A stretch of DNA of 64,000 nucleotides from Chromobacterium alkanivorans (lineage in GTDB: Bacteria; Pseudomonadota; Gammaproteobacteria; Burkholderiales; Chromobacteriaceae). Made by a program: the position numbers and the translations under genes. The notes under the pieces were generated by a model, which ran no database searches, had not been told where the DNA came from, and saw only the letters and a list, made by a program, of their open reading frames with translations. Location: assembly GCF_016937655.1 (NCBI RefSeq), contig NZ_JAFHKL010000017.1, positions 22,230-86,229 of the forward strand. Reading direction: 5' to 3'. This document shows, piece after piece, positions 8,000-16,632 of this stretch; the stretch's first letter is position 1; each line of letters opens with the position of its first letter.

Positions 8000-8514
8000 G
8001 GGGCGCGGATGCCTCGCTGAACGCGCCGGCGCGGCAGCGGCAGCTTGGCCCGCAGCCGATACAGCAGCGCCCAGCCGAACAGCGCGCTCAGCGCCGCCAG
8101 GATGAATTTGGCGCTGCCGATGTCGCTGTCGCCGCCCTTGATCAGCACGGATTCGGCCGGGCTGCGCGGATTGTAGTAGACGGTGATCGCCTTGCCGGCG
8201 GGAAAGCGCCGCGTCAGGTCGTCGGCGTTGCTGCGGTCGCCGGGCAGGGCGTTGTCGACGGCGAACAGCCGGTCGCTGTGGTAGACTTGGCCGCGCACCG
8301 TGTACAGGTATTGCACATGCGGCTGCCAGTAGAGCTGATCGGGGTGCTCGGCGTTGGACACCACCAGCATGCGGCTACTCTCCACGTGGCCCGGCGCGTT
8401 GCGCCATTCGCGCAATTGATGGCTGGGCGTCAGCAAGACCGCGATCAGCCCCAGCAGGCTGGCGAGAAAGGCCAGCATCAGCGCGCTGACCCGGGCTTGC
8501 GGCGAGAATTTCAT
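7996..8514 (-). CDS. DUF3592 membrane protein (copy 2)
   Basis: A 172-residue protein with the same plan as its neighbour: an N-terminal helix (about residues 10-30), a soluble middle with VQYLYTVRGQVYHSDRLF and ITVYYNPRSPAESVLIKG, a C-terminal helix (about 135-155), then a basic tail. The V-Y-Y-N-P-x-x-P motif and the tyrosine-rich strand identify DUF3592. Its stop overlaps the next gene by 4 bases and its start is 7 bases after ruvX, so it is in the same operon. No function is known. Tandem DUF3592 genes may act together in the envelope; that is conjecture. Confidence 0.8.
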   Translation of the reverse strand: MKFSPQARVSALMLAFLASLLGLIAVLLTPSHQLREWRNAPGHVESSRMLVVSNAEHPDQLYWQPHVQYLYTVRGQVYHSDRLFAVDNALPGDRSNADDLTRRFPAGKAITVYYNPRSPAESVLIKGGDSDIGSAKFILAALSALFGWALLYRLRAKLPLPRRRVQRGIRAP

Positions 8515-8521
8515 GATGGGA

Positions 8522-8959
8522 TCAGACGGCTTGGCCGGGGTGCTCGAACCAGGTCAGCAGAATGGCCTGGGCCGCCACCTGATCCAGCGCCGGCTTCTGC
8601 TTGCGGCCGCGCACGCCGGCCTCTTCCAGCATGGATTCGGCCACCACCGAGGTCAGCCGTTCGTCCACCAGCCATACCGGCAGGCCGTAGCGGCCCTTGA
8701 GCCGGTTGGCGAAGCGGCGCGCCAGCTGCGTCATCTGGTGCTCGGTGCCGTCGATGTGCATCGGCAGCCCCACCACCAGCTGCGCCGGCCGCCATTCCTC
8801 TATCAGCGCGGCGATGGCGGCGAAGCGCGCGTCGTTGATTTCCGTGTCTATGGTCAGCAGCGGGTGGGGAATGCCGAGCAGGGTTTCCCCGACGGCGACG
8901 CCGATGCGGCGCTCGCCGAAGTCGAATGCCAAGGCGCAACCTTCAGGCATGGCCGACAT
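8522..8959 (-). CDS. ruvX: RuvX/YqgF Holliday-junction resolvase-like nuclease
   Basis: A 145-residue RNase H-fold protein. [12 protein letters not shown] at about residues 12-23 carries the first catalytic Asp, [13 protein letters not shown] (about 62-74) holds the second conserved motif, and [14 protein letters not shown] (about 94-107) the third; an Asp near residue 126 ([12 protein letters not shown]) is the last. Family members act in 16S rRNA processing and may resolve branched DNA. The start at ATG 8959 overlaps the end of yqgE by 17 bases, a linkage seen in many proteobacteria. An internal ATG at 8950 is an alternative start. Confidence 0.9.
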   Translation of the reverse strand: MSAMPEGCALAFDFGERRIGVAVGETLLGIPHPLLTIDTEINDARFAAIAALIEEWRPAQLVVGLPMHIDGTEHQMTQLARRFANRLKGRYGLPVWLVDERLTSVVAESMLEEAGVRGRKQKPALDQVAAQAILLTWFEHPGQAV

Positions 8960-9506
8960 CCGTGGACAGCAGGGAGGGGTCGAAGCCCAGCAGCGCCATC
9001 GCGGCGTCGTAGCGCTCTTCGCAGGGCAGGCCGAAGATGATGTCCGGCCGCGCTGGCACCGTCAGCCAGCCGTTGTCGGCGATTTCCTGCTCCAGCTGGC
9101 CGGCGCTCCAGCCGGAATAACCCAGCGTGATCAGCATGCGGTCCGGCTGCTTGTGGTTTTCGGACACCGCTATCAACACGTCCTTGGACGTGGTCAGCGC
9201 GATGTCGTCGGTGACCAGCAGGCTGGACTGCCAATTGCCCACCGGCATGTGCAGCACGAAGCCGCGATCCGGCTGCACCGGGCCGCCGAAGTAGATCGGC
9301 TCGGCGCGGAGCGAGTCGCCGTCCAGCGGCAGATCGATCTGATCGAACAACTGCGCCATGGCGATGCCGGAAGGCTTGTTGACGATCAGGCCCATGGCGC
9401 CGTGCTCGCCGTGCTCGCAGACGAAGACCAGCGAGCGCGAGAACAGCGGGTCCGCCATATTGGGCATGGCGATCAAGAATTGATTGGACAACGATAGCGG
9501 TTCCAT
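8943..9506 (-). CDS. yqgE: YqgE/AlgH family protein (UPF0301)
   Basis: A 187-residue protein beginning [20 protein letters not shown], then [20 protein letters not shown]. This is the UPF0301/AlgH signature, also seen in [16 protein letters not shown] and [17 protein letters not shown]. AlgH-type proteins have been linked to alginate and redox regulation in pseudomonads, but the biochemical role is unsettled. The start is ATG 9506; a longer in-frame reading has no support and would run into smc. It is the first gene of the yqgE-ruvX-DUF3592-DUF3592 operon and is divergent from smc, with a 133-base intergenic region between them. Confidence 0.9.
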   Translation of the reverse strand: MEPLSLSNQFLIAMPNMADPLFSRSLVFVCEHGEHGAMGLIVNKPSGIAMAQLFDQIDLPLDGDSLRAEPIYFGGPVQPDRGFVLHMPVGNWQSSLLVTDDIALTTSKDVLIAVSENHKQPDRMLITLGYSGWSAGQLEQEIADNGWLTVPARPDIIFGLPCEERYDAAMALLGFDPSLLSTDVGHA

Positions 9507-9639
9507 GCGGCCATTATGGCATAAGTCGGCAGGCCGGGTAGATGCGGCTGCGCGACGCGCAACAGCGCCGCGCGCGACGCGCGGTCGGCGCGGGCAACTG
9601 CTAAAATGCCGATTTTCGCCCAGCCATTGCGAGGACATC

Positions 9640-12600
9640 TTGCGTCTCACCCACATCAAGCTTGCCGGTTTCAAGTCATTCGTCGATCCCACCAGCATTG
9701 CCGTGCCCGGCCAACTGGTGGCGGTGATCGGCCCCAATGGCTGCGGCAAGTCCAATGTGATAGACGCGGTGCGCTGGGTATTGGGCGAGTCCTCGGCCAA
9801 GCAGCTGCGCGGCGAATCGATGCAGGACGTGATCTTCAACGGCTCGTCCACGCGCAAGCCGGTCAGCCGCGCCTCGGTGGAACTGGTGTTCGACAACGGC
9901 GACGGCGCGCTCACCGGCGCCTGGGGCCAGTACGCGGAAGTGGCGATCAAGCGGGTGCTGACCCGCCAGGGCGAATCCAGCTACTTCATCAACAATCAGC
10001 AGGTGCGCCGCCGCGACATCACCGATCTATTCCTCGGCACCGGCGTCGGCGCGCGCGGCTACGCGGTGATCGAGCAGGGCATGATCTCGCGCATCATCGA
10101 GGCGCGGCCGGAAGAACTGCGCGCCTATCTGGAAGAAGCGGCCGGCGTGTCCAAGTACAAGGAGCGCCGCCGCGAGACCGAACACCGCATCGCCGACACC
10201 CGCGCCAATCTGGAACGCATCGCTGACTTGCGGCAGGAACTGGAGCGCCAGGTGGAGCGCTTGTCCGAGCAGGCCGAAGTGGCCGCTCAATACCACGATC
10301 TGCGCGGCGCGCTGACGCACAAGCAAAACCTGCTGGCCCTGGCGCGGCGCGAAGAGGCTGCGCGCAACGAGGCGGCGGCGCGCGCCGAACTGGCGCGCAT
10401 CGAAACCGAAGAGGCGGCGCTGGAAGCGGCGGTCACCCACGTGGAGGCCGAATCCGAAACCGTGCGCGAAAGCCATTTCGCCGCCAGCGACGAAGTGCAC
10501 GAGGCGCAGCAGCGCTTGTTCGAGGCCAACGCCCAGCTGGCGCGGCTGGAAGAGGCGCAGCGCCACCGCGAGCAGAACCGCGCCCGCGTGGACCGCGAAC
10601 TGGGCTCGGTGCGCACCGAGCGTCAGGTGCTGGCCGAAAGCCGCGGTCAGGTGAGGGCCGAACTGGACGACTGGCTGCCGCGGCGCGAAGAGGCGCAGAT
10701 GCGTTTGGAAGAGGCGCAGATGACGCTGGAGGACGGCGCCGACGAACTGCCCACCGCCGAGGCGGAATACCGCGCCATCGAACAACAGTTGAACGGGCTG
10801 ACCGCGCAGCAGGCCAAACTCAGCCGGGATCGGGACCTGGCGCGTCAGAACGGCGAGCATCAGCGCCGCAGCCTGGAGCAGCTGTCCGGCCGCGAGGACG
10901 CGCTGCGGCGCGAACTGAGCGACCTGAACCTGCCGGATCAGGCGCGGCAGCAGGCCGCCGCCGCCGAAGTCGAGCGCGCGCGCGGCGCGCTGGAGACGGT
11001 GCGGAGCCGGCTGGTGGCCGACGAGGCCAAGCAGGCCGACCTGGCCGCCGAACGGGAAAAACTGGACGAACAACTGGCCGCGCTGCGCGGCGAACAGGCG
11101 CGGGCCGAGGCCGAGGCCGCCGCGCTGGCCGGCATGCTGGCGCGCGAGGCGGCCAGCGAGCAACTGGACGGCTGGCTGCAGCGCCGGGGCCTGGCCGAGG
11201 CGCCGCAGCTGTGGCAGAGCCTGCAAGTGGAGCCCAAGTGGCAGCCGGCGCTGGAAGCGGCGCTGGGCAAACGCCTGGCCGCGCGCGCCGCCGCGCTGCA
11301 AGGCGAATTGCCGCCGGCGGCGCTGGCGCTGGCGGACGGCGCGGCGGCGCGAGACTGGACGGCGGAGCGCCCGTGGCCGACGCTGCTGCAACAGCTGCGC
11401 GCCGCCCAGCCCTTCCAGGCCGCGCTGCAGGACTGGCTGGCCGGCGTTTATCTGGCCGATTCGCTGGACGAGGCGCTGGCCTTACGTGAACAGCTGCCGG
11501 CCGGCGCCTGTCTGCTGACGCCGGAAGGCCACCGCGTTTACGCCGCCAGCCTGTGCCTGCACGCCGAAGCCGGCGGCGACGGCCTGATGGCGCGCAAGGC
11601 TTTGCTGGAAGCGGCACAGGCGAGCTTGGAGCGGCTGTCGCCGGAAATCGACGCCATGCAGCGGCGCCGCGAATCCTTGCAAAGCCGCGGCGCCATGCTG
11701 GCCGAGGCGGTGCGCGCGCAAAAGGGCGCGCTGACCCGCCTGGAGGCGGAGCTGAACGCGGCGACGCTGGAGCACGTCAAGCTGGACCAGGCCGCGCGCC
11801 AGGGCGCGGCGCGCTTGGCGGCGATCGAGGCGGAGCGCAGCCGCATCGCCGAAGAAGGCGAACTGGCGCGCGAGGGCATCGCCGAGGCGGAAATGCTGGG
11901 CGAGGAAACGGCGCTGACGCTGGAAGAACTGGCGGTGCAGCTGGAAGACATGCGCGTGGACCGGCTCAACGCCGAGACCGGCCTGCAGCTGGCGCGCAAC
12001 AAGACCCGCGACGCCGAGCGCATGCTGCACGAGATCAAGCTGGAAATGAGCACCGCCGAGCAGAAGGTGGCGGAGCTGGCGCGGCGCGGCCGCGAGCTGG
12101 ACGAGCGCGACCAGCAACTGGCCGAGCGGCTGGAAACCCTGGCCGAGGAGGCCGAGGCGGTGGAAGAGGCGGTGCCGGAGGAGGCCTTGCAACTGGCGCT
12201 GGCCGAACGCGAACAACGCGAGCACAGCCTGGGCGCGGTGCGCGACCGGCTCAACGGCCTGACCGAAAAACTGCGCGAGCTGACCCAGCGCCAACAACAG
12301 GCCAACGCCGCCTTGCCGGCGCTGCGCGAAGCGCGCTCGGACTGGCTGCTCAAGCACCAGGAAGCGCGGCTGGCGATGGAGCGTTTCGCCGAAGAACTGA
12401 TCAGCGCCGGCGTCGACGAGGCCGCGCTGATGGCGGACCTGAACGAGGCGGTGAAGCCGAACGCGCTGGCCGCCGAGATCGCGCGGCTGGCGCGCGCGCT
12501 GGAAGGCTTGGGCGCGGTCAATCTGGCGGCGCTGGAGGAATTGGACGAGGCCAGGAAGCGCGGCGATTACCTGGCGGCCCAGTCCGAGGACCTGAACCAG

Positions 12601-13125
12601 GCGATGGCGACGCTGGAAGAGGCGATCGCCAAGATAGACGGCGAAACCCGCGAAATGCTGCAAGCCACTTACGACGCGGTCAACGCCAAGATGCGCGAGT
12701 TCTTCCCCACCTTGTTCGGCGGCGGCCGCGCCGAGCTGGTGCTGACCGGGGAGGACTTGCTGGACGCCGGCGTGCAGATCATCGCCCAGCCGCCGGGCAA
12801 GAAGAACAGCACCATTCATCTGCTGTCCGGCGGCGAAAAGGCGCTGACCGCGATGAGCCTGGTGTTCTCGCTGTTTTCCCTGAATCCGGCGCCGTTCTGC
12901 CTGCTGGACGAGGTGGACGCGCCGCTGGACGACGCCAATACCAGCCGCTTCTGCGATCTGGTCAAGCAGATGTCGGAGCGCACCCAGTTTCTCTATATTT
13001 CCCATAACCGCCTGACCATGGAAATGGCCGAGCAACTGGTGGGCGTGACCATGCAGGAACAGGGCGTCAGCCGCATCGTGGCGGTGGACATCGTGAAGGC
13101 GCTGAAGATGCGGGAAACCGCCTGA
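9640..13125 (+). CDS. smc: Chromosome segregation ATPase SMC
   Basis: A 1161-residue protein, normal length for bacterial SMC. The Walker A motif GPNGCGKSN lies near residue 33. A long coiled coil (about 170-500) is followed by a hinge-like region (about 510-640) and a second coiled coil (about 660-1000). The C-terminal head has signature LLSGGEKALTAMSL and Walker B CLLDEVDAPLDDAN. SMC dimers organise and segregate chromosomes with ScpA and ScpB. The start is taken as TTG 9640, which gives the family-typical opening LRLTHIKLAGFKSF and is preceded by GAGGA at 9631-9635; upstream in-frame codons give non-homologous residues. A TAAAAT at 9602-9607 may be the -10 box. The stop codon touches a repeat element, and zipA lies 3.5 kb further on instead of directly downstream. 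Confidence 0.93.
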   Translation: MRLTHIKLAGFKSFVDPTSIAVPGQLVAVIGPNGCGKSNVIDAVRWVLGESSAKQLRGESMQDVIFNGSSTRKPVSRASVELVFDNGDGALTGAWGQYAEVAIKRVLTRQGESSYFINNQQVRRRDITDLFLGTGVGARGYAVIEQGMISRIIEARPEELRAYLEEAAGVSKYKERRRETEHRIADTRANLERIADLRQELERQVERLSEQAEVAAQYHDLRGALTHKQNLLALARREEAARNEAAARAELARIETEEAALEAAVTHVEAESETVRESHFAASDEVHEAQQRLFEANAQLARLEEAQRHREQNRARVDRELGSVRTERQVLAESRGQVRAELDDWLPRREEAQMRLEEAQMTLEDGADELPTAEAEYRAIEQQLNGLTAQQAKLSRDRDLARQNGEHQRRSLEQLSGREDALRRELSDLNLPDQARQQAAAAEVERARGALETVRSRLVADEAKQADLAAEREKLDEQLAALRGEQARAEAEAAALAGMLAREAASEQLDGWLQRRGLAEAPQLWQSLQVEPKWQPALEAALGKRLAARAAALQGELPPAALALADGAAARDWTAERPWPTLLQQLRAAQPFQAALQDWLAGVYLADSLDEALALREQLPAGACLLTPEGHRVYAASLCLHAEAGGDGLMARKALLEAAQASLERLSPEIDAMQRRRESLQSRGAMLAEAVRAQKGALTRLEAELNAATLEHVKLDQAARQGAARLAAIEAERSRIAEEGELAREGIAEAEMLGEETALTLEELAVQLEDMRVDRLNAETGLQLARNKTRDAERMLHEIKLEMSTAEQKVAELARRGRELDERDQQLAERLETLAEEAEAVEEAVPEEALQLALAEREQREHSLGAVRDRLNGLTEKLRELTQRQQQANAALPALREARSDWLLKHQEARLAMERFAEELISAGVDEAALMADLNEAVKPNALAAEIARLARALEGLGAVNLAALEELDEARKRGDYLAAQSEDLNQAMATLEEAIAKIDGETREMLQATYDAVNAKMREFFPTLFGGGRAELVLTGEDLLDAGVQIIAQPPGKKNSTIHLLSGGEKALTAMSLVFSLFSLNPAPFCLLDEVDAPLDDANTSRFCDLVKQMSERTQFLYISHNRLTMEMAEQLVGVTMQEQGVSRIVAVDIVKALKMRETA

Positions 13126-13270
13126 GACCCTGTTTACGATCTGCGGCGATTCGTCAGACGCGACACGGTGAGTGGCGCTTCGAAATGCTCGTGTGCCGCT
13201 TGTGCATTTCGCTTTTTCGCTTATTTTCGCCTTGTCTCGCCCTGGCTATCGAGATTTTGGGCAGGGGCTT
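13125..13270. repeat. MITE-like repeat, copy A (degenerate right end)
   Basis: The element begins with the last base of the smc stop codon. Its left end AGACCCTGTTTACGATCT matches the ends of the copies at 30374 and 44941. Its centre shares blocks such as TTCGAAATGCTC and TTTTCGCCTTGTCTCGC with them. The right end (near 13251-13270) is decayed compared with the other copies. It has no coding potential of its own. Confidence 0.65.
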
Positions 13271-13452
13271 GGTTTCGCGGTCAAGCCCGCTTGGTAGCGG
13301 CAGGGTTTTGTTAGCCCTTATTTAAATAGACGGGTGCGAACTATCTCCGTCAGTTACAGTTTGACGGCGCGCAAACCGACGCGCGCGCGCGGATGGCATA
13401 CTGCGCAGCTTCCCGGCGGCAACGGCCGCCGGGCGATATCGTTGCTGGATGA
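13271..13452. other. narK upstream region with a GC hairpin
   Basis: No gene is visible. CCCGGCGGC (13412-13420) and GCCGCCGGG (13425-13433) form a perfect 9-base-pair hairpin with a 4-base loop, ending 19 bases before the narK ATG. No T-run follows, so it is more likely a 5' leader structure than a terminator. No clear FNR or NarL site was recognised. Confidence 0.35.
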
Positions 13453-14838
13453 ATGGGCATGACCGTAAGCATCAAGCGTTGGGAACCTGAAAACCCTATC
13501 TTCTGGCTGCGCCGCGGGCGGCGCATCGCCAATCGCAATCTCTGGCTGTCCGTCCTGTCGCTGCACCTGAACTTCAATATCTGGATGATGTGGAGCATGG
13601 TGGTGGTCAACCTGCCGGCGGTTGGCTTCGCGCTCAGCAATCAGCAGCAGTTTCTGCTGGTGTCGATTCCGCCGCTGGTCGGCGCCTTGATGCGGCTGCT
13701 GTATTCGTGGATCTGGAGCTGGGTGGGCGGCGGCCTGTGGCTGGGCATTTCCACCTTGCTGCTTTTGCTGCCGGCCTTGGGCGTGGCCTCGGTGGTACAG
13801 GACATTTCGACGCCTTTCCCCATCCTGCTGCTGGTGTCCGGCCTGTGCGGCATAGGCGGCGGCGCCAGCGCCTCCCATCTGTCCAACACCAGTTTCTTCT
13901 TCCCCAAGGCGGCCAAGGGGCTGGCGATGGGACTAAACGCCGGCCTCGGCAATCTGGGCGTGTCGGTGGCGCAGCTGGCCATCCCGGTGGCCATCCTGCT
14001 GCCCTTGTTCGGCGCGGCGGGGGGCGGGCCGCAGATCTGGGGCGTAGGCGGCGCCGTGCATCCGGTATGGCTGCAGAACGCCGGCTATCTATGGCTGCCC
14101 TTCATCGTCGTCATCGCGCTGGCCTGCCTGCTGTACGCGCACGACCTGCCCAAGCTGCGCATCACCCCGCATGACCAGCTGGACGCGATGCGCGATCCGC
14201 ACACCTGGTATATCTGCCTGCTGTACATGGGCAGCTACGGCACCTTCCTCGGTTTCGCCGCCGCCTTTCCGCTGCTGGCGCGCAATATGTTTCCGCTGAT
14301 CGACGTCACCCCCTACGCCTTCATCGGGCCCATGGTCTGCGCCTTGTCGCGGCCCTTGGGCGGCTGGATGGGCGATCATATCGGCGGCGGCATCGCCACC
14401 ATGCTCAGCAACGGGGTGATGGCGCTGGCCACCGTCGGCGTTTACCTGAGCATGCCCTCGGCCGGCAATGGCGGTTCGTTCTGGCTGTTCCTCGCCATGT
14501 TCCAGCTGATTTTCTTCGCCGCCGGCGTGGGCAACGGCTCTTCCTTCCAGTTGGCGCCCAAGGTCTTTCTGCTGCAGGCCGGCCAGCGGGCCAAGGCCGC
14601 CGGCCTGGACGTCGCCGAGGCCTATGCGCGCGGCGGCCGCCGCGGCGCGTCGGCGATGAACGTCAGCTCGGTGATGGCGGCGTTCGGCGGTTTCGTGATT
14701 CCCAAATCCTTCGGCAGCGCCTTGGCCGCCTTCGGCAGTTTCCTGCCGGCCTTCGGCATGTTCTTCGTGTTCTATCTGGTGTCCATGCTGGTGGCCTGGT
14801 GGCAGTACAGCCGGCCGGGCAGCCGGATGCGCTGCTGA
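13453..14838 (+). CDS. narK: NarK-type nitrate/nitrite transporter (MFS)
   Basis: A 461-residue major facilitator with about 12 membrane helices. FNIWMMWSMVVVNLP in the first helix, the glycine-rich nitrate signature in GLNAGLGNLGVSVAQL (about residue 160) and a second glycine-rich signature in FFAAGVGNGSSFQL (about 355) mark the nitrate/nitrite porter family. It would move nitrate or nitrite across the inner membrane. Starts at 13453 and 13459 are both possible (MGM...). No nitrate reductase genes are adjacent, so whether it serves respiration or assimilation cannot be told. The next gene, a TonB-like protein, begins 8 bases after its stop and is probably cotranscribed. Confidence 0.88.
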   Translation: MGMTVSIKRWEPENPIFWLRRGRRIANRNLWLSVLSLHLNFNIWMMWSMVVVNLPAVGFALSNQQQFLLVSIPPLVGALMRLLYSWIWSWVGGGLWLGISTLLLLLPALGVASVVQDISTPFPILLLVSGLCGIGGGASASHLSNTSFFFPKAAKGLAMGLNAGLGNLGVSVAQLAIPVAILLPLFGAAGGGPQIWGVGGAVHPVWLQNAGYLWLPFIVVIALACLLYAHDLPKLRITPHDQLDAMRDPHTWYICLLYMGSYGTFLGFAAAFPLLARNMFPLIDVTPYAFIGPMVCALSRPLGGWMGDHIGGGIATMLSNGVMALATVGVYLSMPSAGNGGSFWLFLAMFQLIFFAAGVGNGSSFQLAPKVFLLQAGQRAKAAGLDVAEAYARGGRRGASAMNVSSVMAAFGGFVIPKSFGSALAAFGSFLPAFGMFFVFYLVSMLVAWWQYSRPGSRMRC

Positions 14839-14846
14839 GGCGAGAG

Positions 14847-15476
14847 ATGGGCGCGCGGCCGGTCTGGCGCTGGGCCTTGCTGGCGTCGCTGGCGCTGCAC
14901 GCCTTGCTGTTGTTCGGCTGGCCGCGCCGCCCGCCGCCGCCGGCCGCCGCGGCGTTGACGCTGCGGCTGACGTCGCCGCCGGGGGCTGTCGCGGCGGCCA
15001 AGGCCGGCAGTCGGACGGAAACCAAGGCGGAAGCCAGGCCAAGCGCCAAACCGCGCGGCAGCCTTGCCGCGTCGCCGTCCTTGCCGGCGGTCGGCGGCGA
15101 GCCGGCGACGGAGGCCGCCGCCGCGGGCGGGCCGGGAGCCAGGAGCGGGACCGCCGCGCCGTCGGGCGGCGGCGGCGCATCGCAGGCCGGCGCGGACAGC
15201 GTGGCCTTGTATCGCGCCGAGTATCTGAACAATCCGCAGCCGGAATACCCGGAGCGCTCGCGGGAAAACGGTGAGCAGGGCACGGTGTTGCTGCGGGTGG
15301 AGGTTGGCGCGGCCGGCAGAGCCGGCGAGGTGGCGGTGGCCAGCAGCAGCGGTTATCCGCGGCTGGACCGGGCGGCCAAGGCCGCGGTGGAGCGCTGGCG
15401 CTTCGCGCCGGCCAGGCGCAACGGCCAGGCGGTGGATTCGGTGCTGATGGTGCCGGTGTGTTTCCAGAGCCCTTGA
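14847..15476 (+). CDS. TonB-family energy transducer protein
   Basis: A 209-residue protein with an N-terminal membrane anchor (WALLASLALHALLLFGW, about residues 8-24). An Ala/Pro/Gly-rich spacer follows (about 25-115), then a C-terminal TonB domain (about 125-207) with PQPEYPERSRENGEQGTVLL and a late WRFAPARRNGQAV motif. TonB proteins carry proton-motive energy to outer-membrane receptors. No exbB or exbD gene is beside it. The only TonB-dependent receptor in the window is ChuR, 12 kb away; whether they pair is unknown. The start is ATG 14847, just after the narK stop, preceded by GGCGAGAG. The earlier in-frame ATG lies inside narK. Confidence 0.8.
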   Translation: MGARPVWRWALLASLALHALLLFGWPRRPPPPAAAALTLRLTSPPGAVAAAKAGSRTETKAEARPSAKPRGSLAASPSLPAVGGEPATEAAAAGGPGARSGTAAPSGGGGASQAGADSVALYRAEYLNNPQPEYPERSRENGEQGTVLLRVEVGAAGRAGEVAVASSSGYPRLDRAAKAAVERWRFAPARRNGQAVDSVLMVPVCFQSP

Positions 15477-15580
15477 GCCGCGCGCGGGCGGCGCTGAAAA
15501 CGCAATGGCGGCGAGGGCGCGGGCCGCATCGCGGAGCCGCGTCTCGCCGCCGGGTAAAGGGCGGTGACGGCAGGGGGATC

Positions 15581-16048
15581 CTAGGCCGTGACCTCTTCCT
15601 GCTCCTCCAGCGCCAGGCTGAAGCCTTCGCGCAGGCGGCCCAGCTCCTGGCAGAAGCCGGACAGGTCGTGTTCGCCAAAGCGTTTGAAGGCGATCTGCAT
15701 ATAGTCGATATGAGCGGGGAAGGCCTGATCGAACAGGCGCTCGCCGTGCTGGGTCAAGGAAACGAACACGCTGCGGCGATCGTTGGGCTGCATGGTGCGG
15801 GTAACCAGACCCTTGTCTTCCAGCCGGTCGATGACGCCGGTCAGCGTCCCTTTGGTGATCAACGTGCGGTCGGACAGCTCCTTGCAATTCATGCCCTTGC
15901 TGTGGCCCAGCGTGGCGACCACGTCGAATTGCGGCGGAGTCAGGCCCAGCTGACGAATGTGCTGGCTGGCAAACTGTTCGAATGCCTGGTAGGTGCGCGC
16001 CAGCTCGTGGACCACCGGAAGGAAACTGGCTTGAGAAGTGTTTTTCAT
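15581..16048 (-). CDS. MarR-family transcriptional regulator
   Basis: A 155-residue winged-helix protein. The recognition region reads LTPPQFDVVATLGHSKG, CKELSDRTLITKGTLTGVID and LEDKGLVTRTMQPNDRRSVF, the last being the MarR wing with its conserved DxR. MarR proteins are dimeric repressors released by small ligands or oxidation; one Cys lies just before the recognition helices (MNCKELSD) and another near the C-terminus. The start at ATG 16048 follows AAGGGA. It converges with the TonB-like gene. Likely targets are its own promoter, where an inverted repeat lies at 16115-16139, or nearby genes; the ligand is unknown. Confidence 0.87.
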   Translation of the reverse strand: MKNTSQASFLPVVHELARTYQAFEQFASQHIRQLGLTPPQFDVVATLGHSKGMNCKELSDRTLITKGTLTGVIDRLEDKGLVTRTMQPNDRRSVFVSLTQHGERLFDQAFPAHIDYMQIAFKRFGEHDLSGFCQELGRLREGFSLALEEQEEVTA

Positions 16049-16114
16049 CGATCTATCCCTTGCTTTCCTAAGCAGTGTTTAAGACGATTTGGAATCATTC
16101 ATTTGCATGAACAC

Positions 16115-16139
16115 GAAATATTCTGGCACGAGATATTTC
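16115..16139. promoter_or_regulatory. Candidate MarR operator (inverted repeat)
   Basis: GAAATAT at 16115-16121 and ATATTTC at 16133-16139 are perfect inverted repeats around an 11-base centre. They lie 67-91 bases upstream of the marR ATG. An AT-rich palindrome of about 25 bases in this position is typical of MarR autoregulation. Confidence 0.4.
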
Positions 16140-16632
16140 AGAGCGCCCCTGTCAGAAATGTCATCTGCCGGCCCTTCCGGTCCTGAAAATGACGTTCCGC
16201 TTCCATTTGGCCCGTTTGCGGCGGGCCCGGCTCGCGGCGCCGAACGGCTGACTGGAGCAGTTCGACGCGGTCCGATGGAACCAGCAGGGGCGATTCGGCA
16301 TCCAATTCAGGTTGCGAACCCGGTTTGAAGCGCCAAATTGCCCGCATCAGCTATCGCCCCGGCTTGATTTACGCTGGCGGCAAGGCATTTACGGCTAAAT
16401 TGCCGCCAAATGATGCGCAAGCTGAGGCTTTCGTTATAATAACCGTGGTCTATCGCCGTTCTCGACTGGCCGAAACGCCAGATTCGAACGGTTTTGTTGC
16501 CGAATACTTAAAGGGAGGCTGTCGGCCCGGCTATTGCCGAAAGACGCCGCATCGCGCATTGACAGAATGCGCCAGAGCGCGGCGAAGGGGCGGCCGACGG
16601 CTTCGATTATTCGCCTTAATGCGGACTGGCTG
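16140..16632 (+). other. Intergenic region before zipA
   Basis: No convincing gene is present; short open frames here lack ribosome sites and family features. A perfect -10 hexamer TATAAT lies at 16435-16440, without a good -35 at normal spacing. It is a plausible zipA start region with a roughly 190-base 5' leader. Confidence 0.35.

Noticed and set aside
9507..9950. Minus-strand extension of yqgE into smc
   Set aside because: The YqgE family begins at 9506; the extension is the complement of smc.
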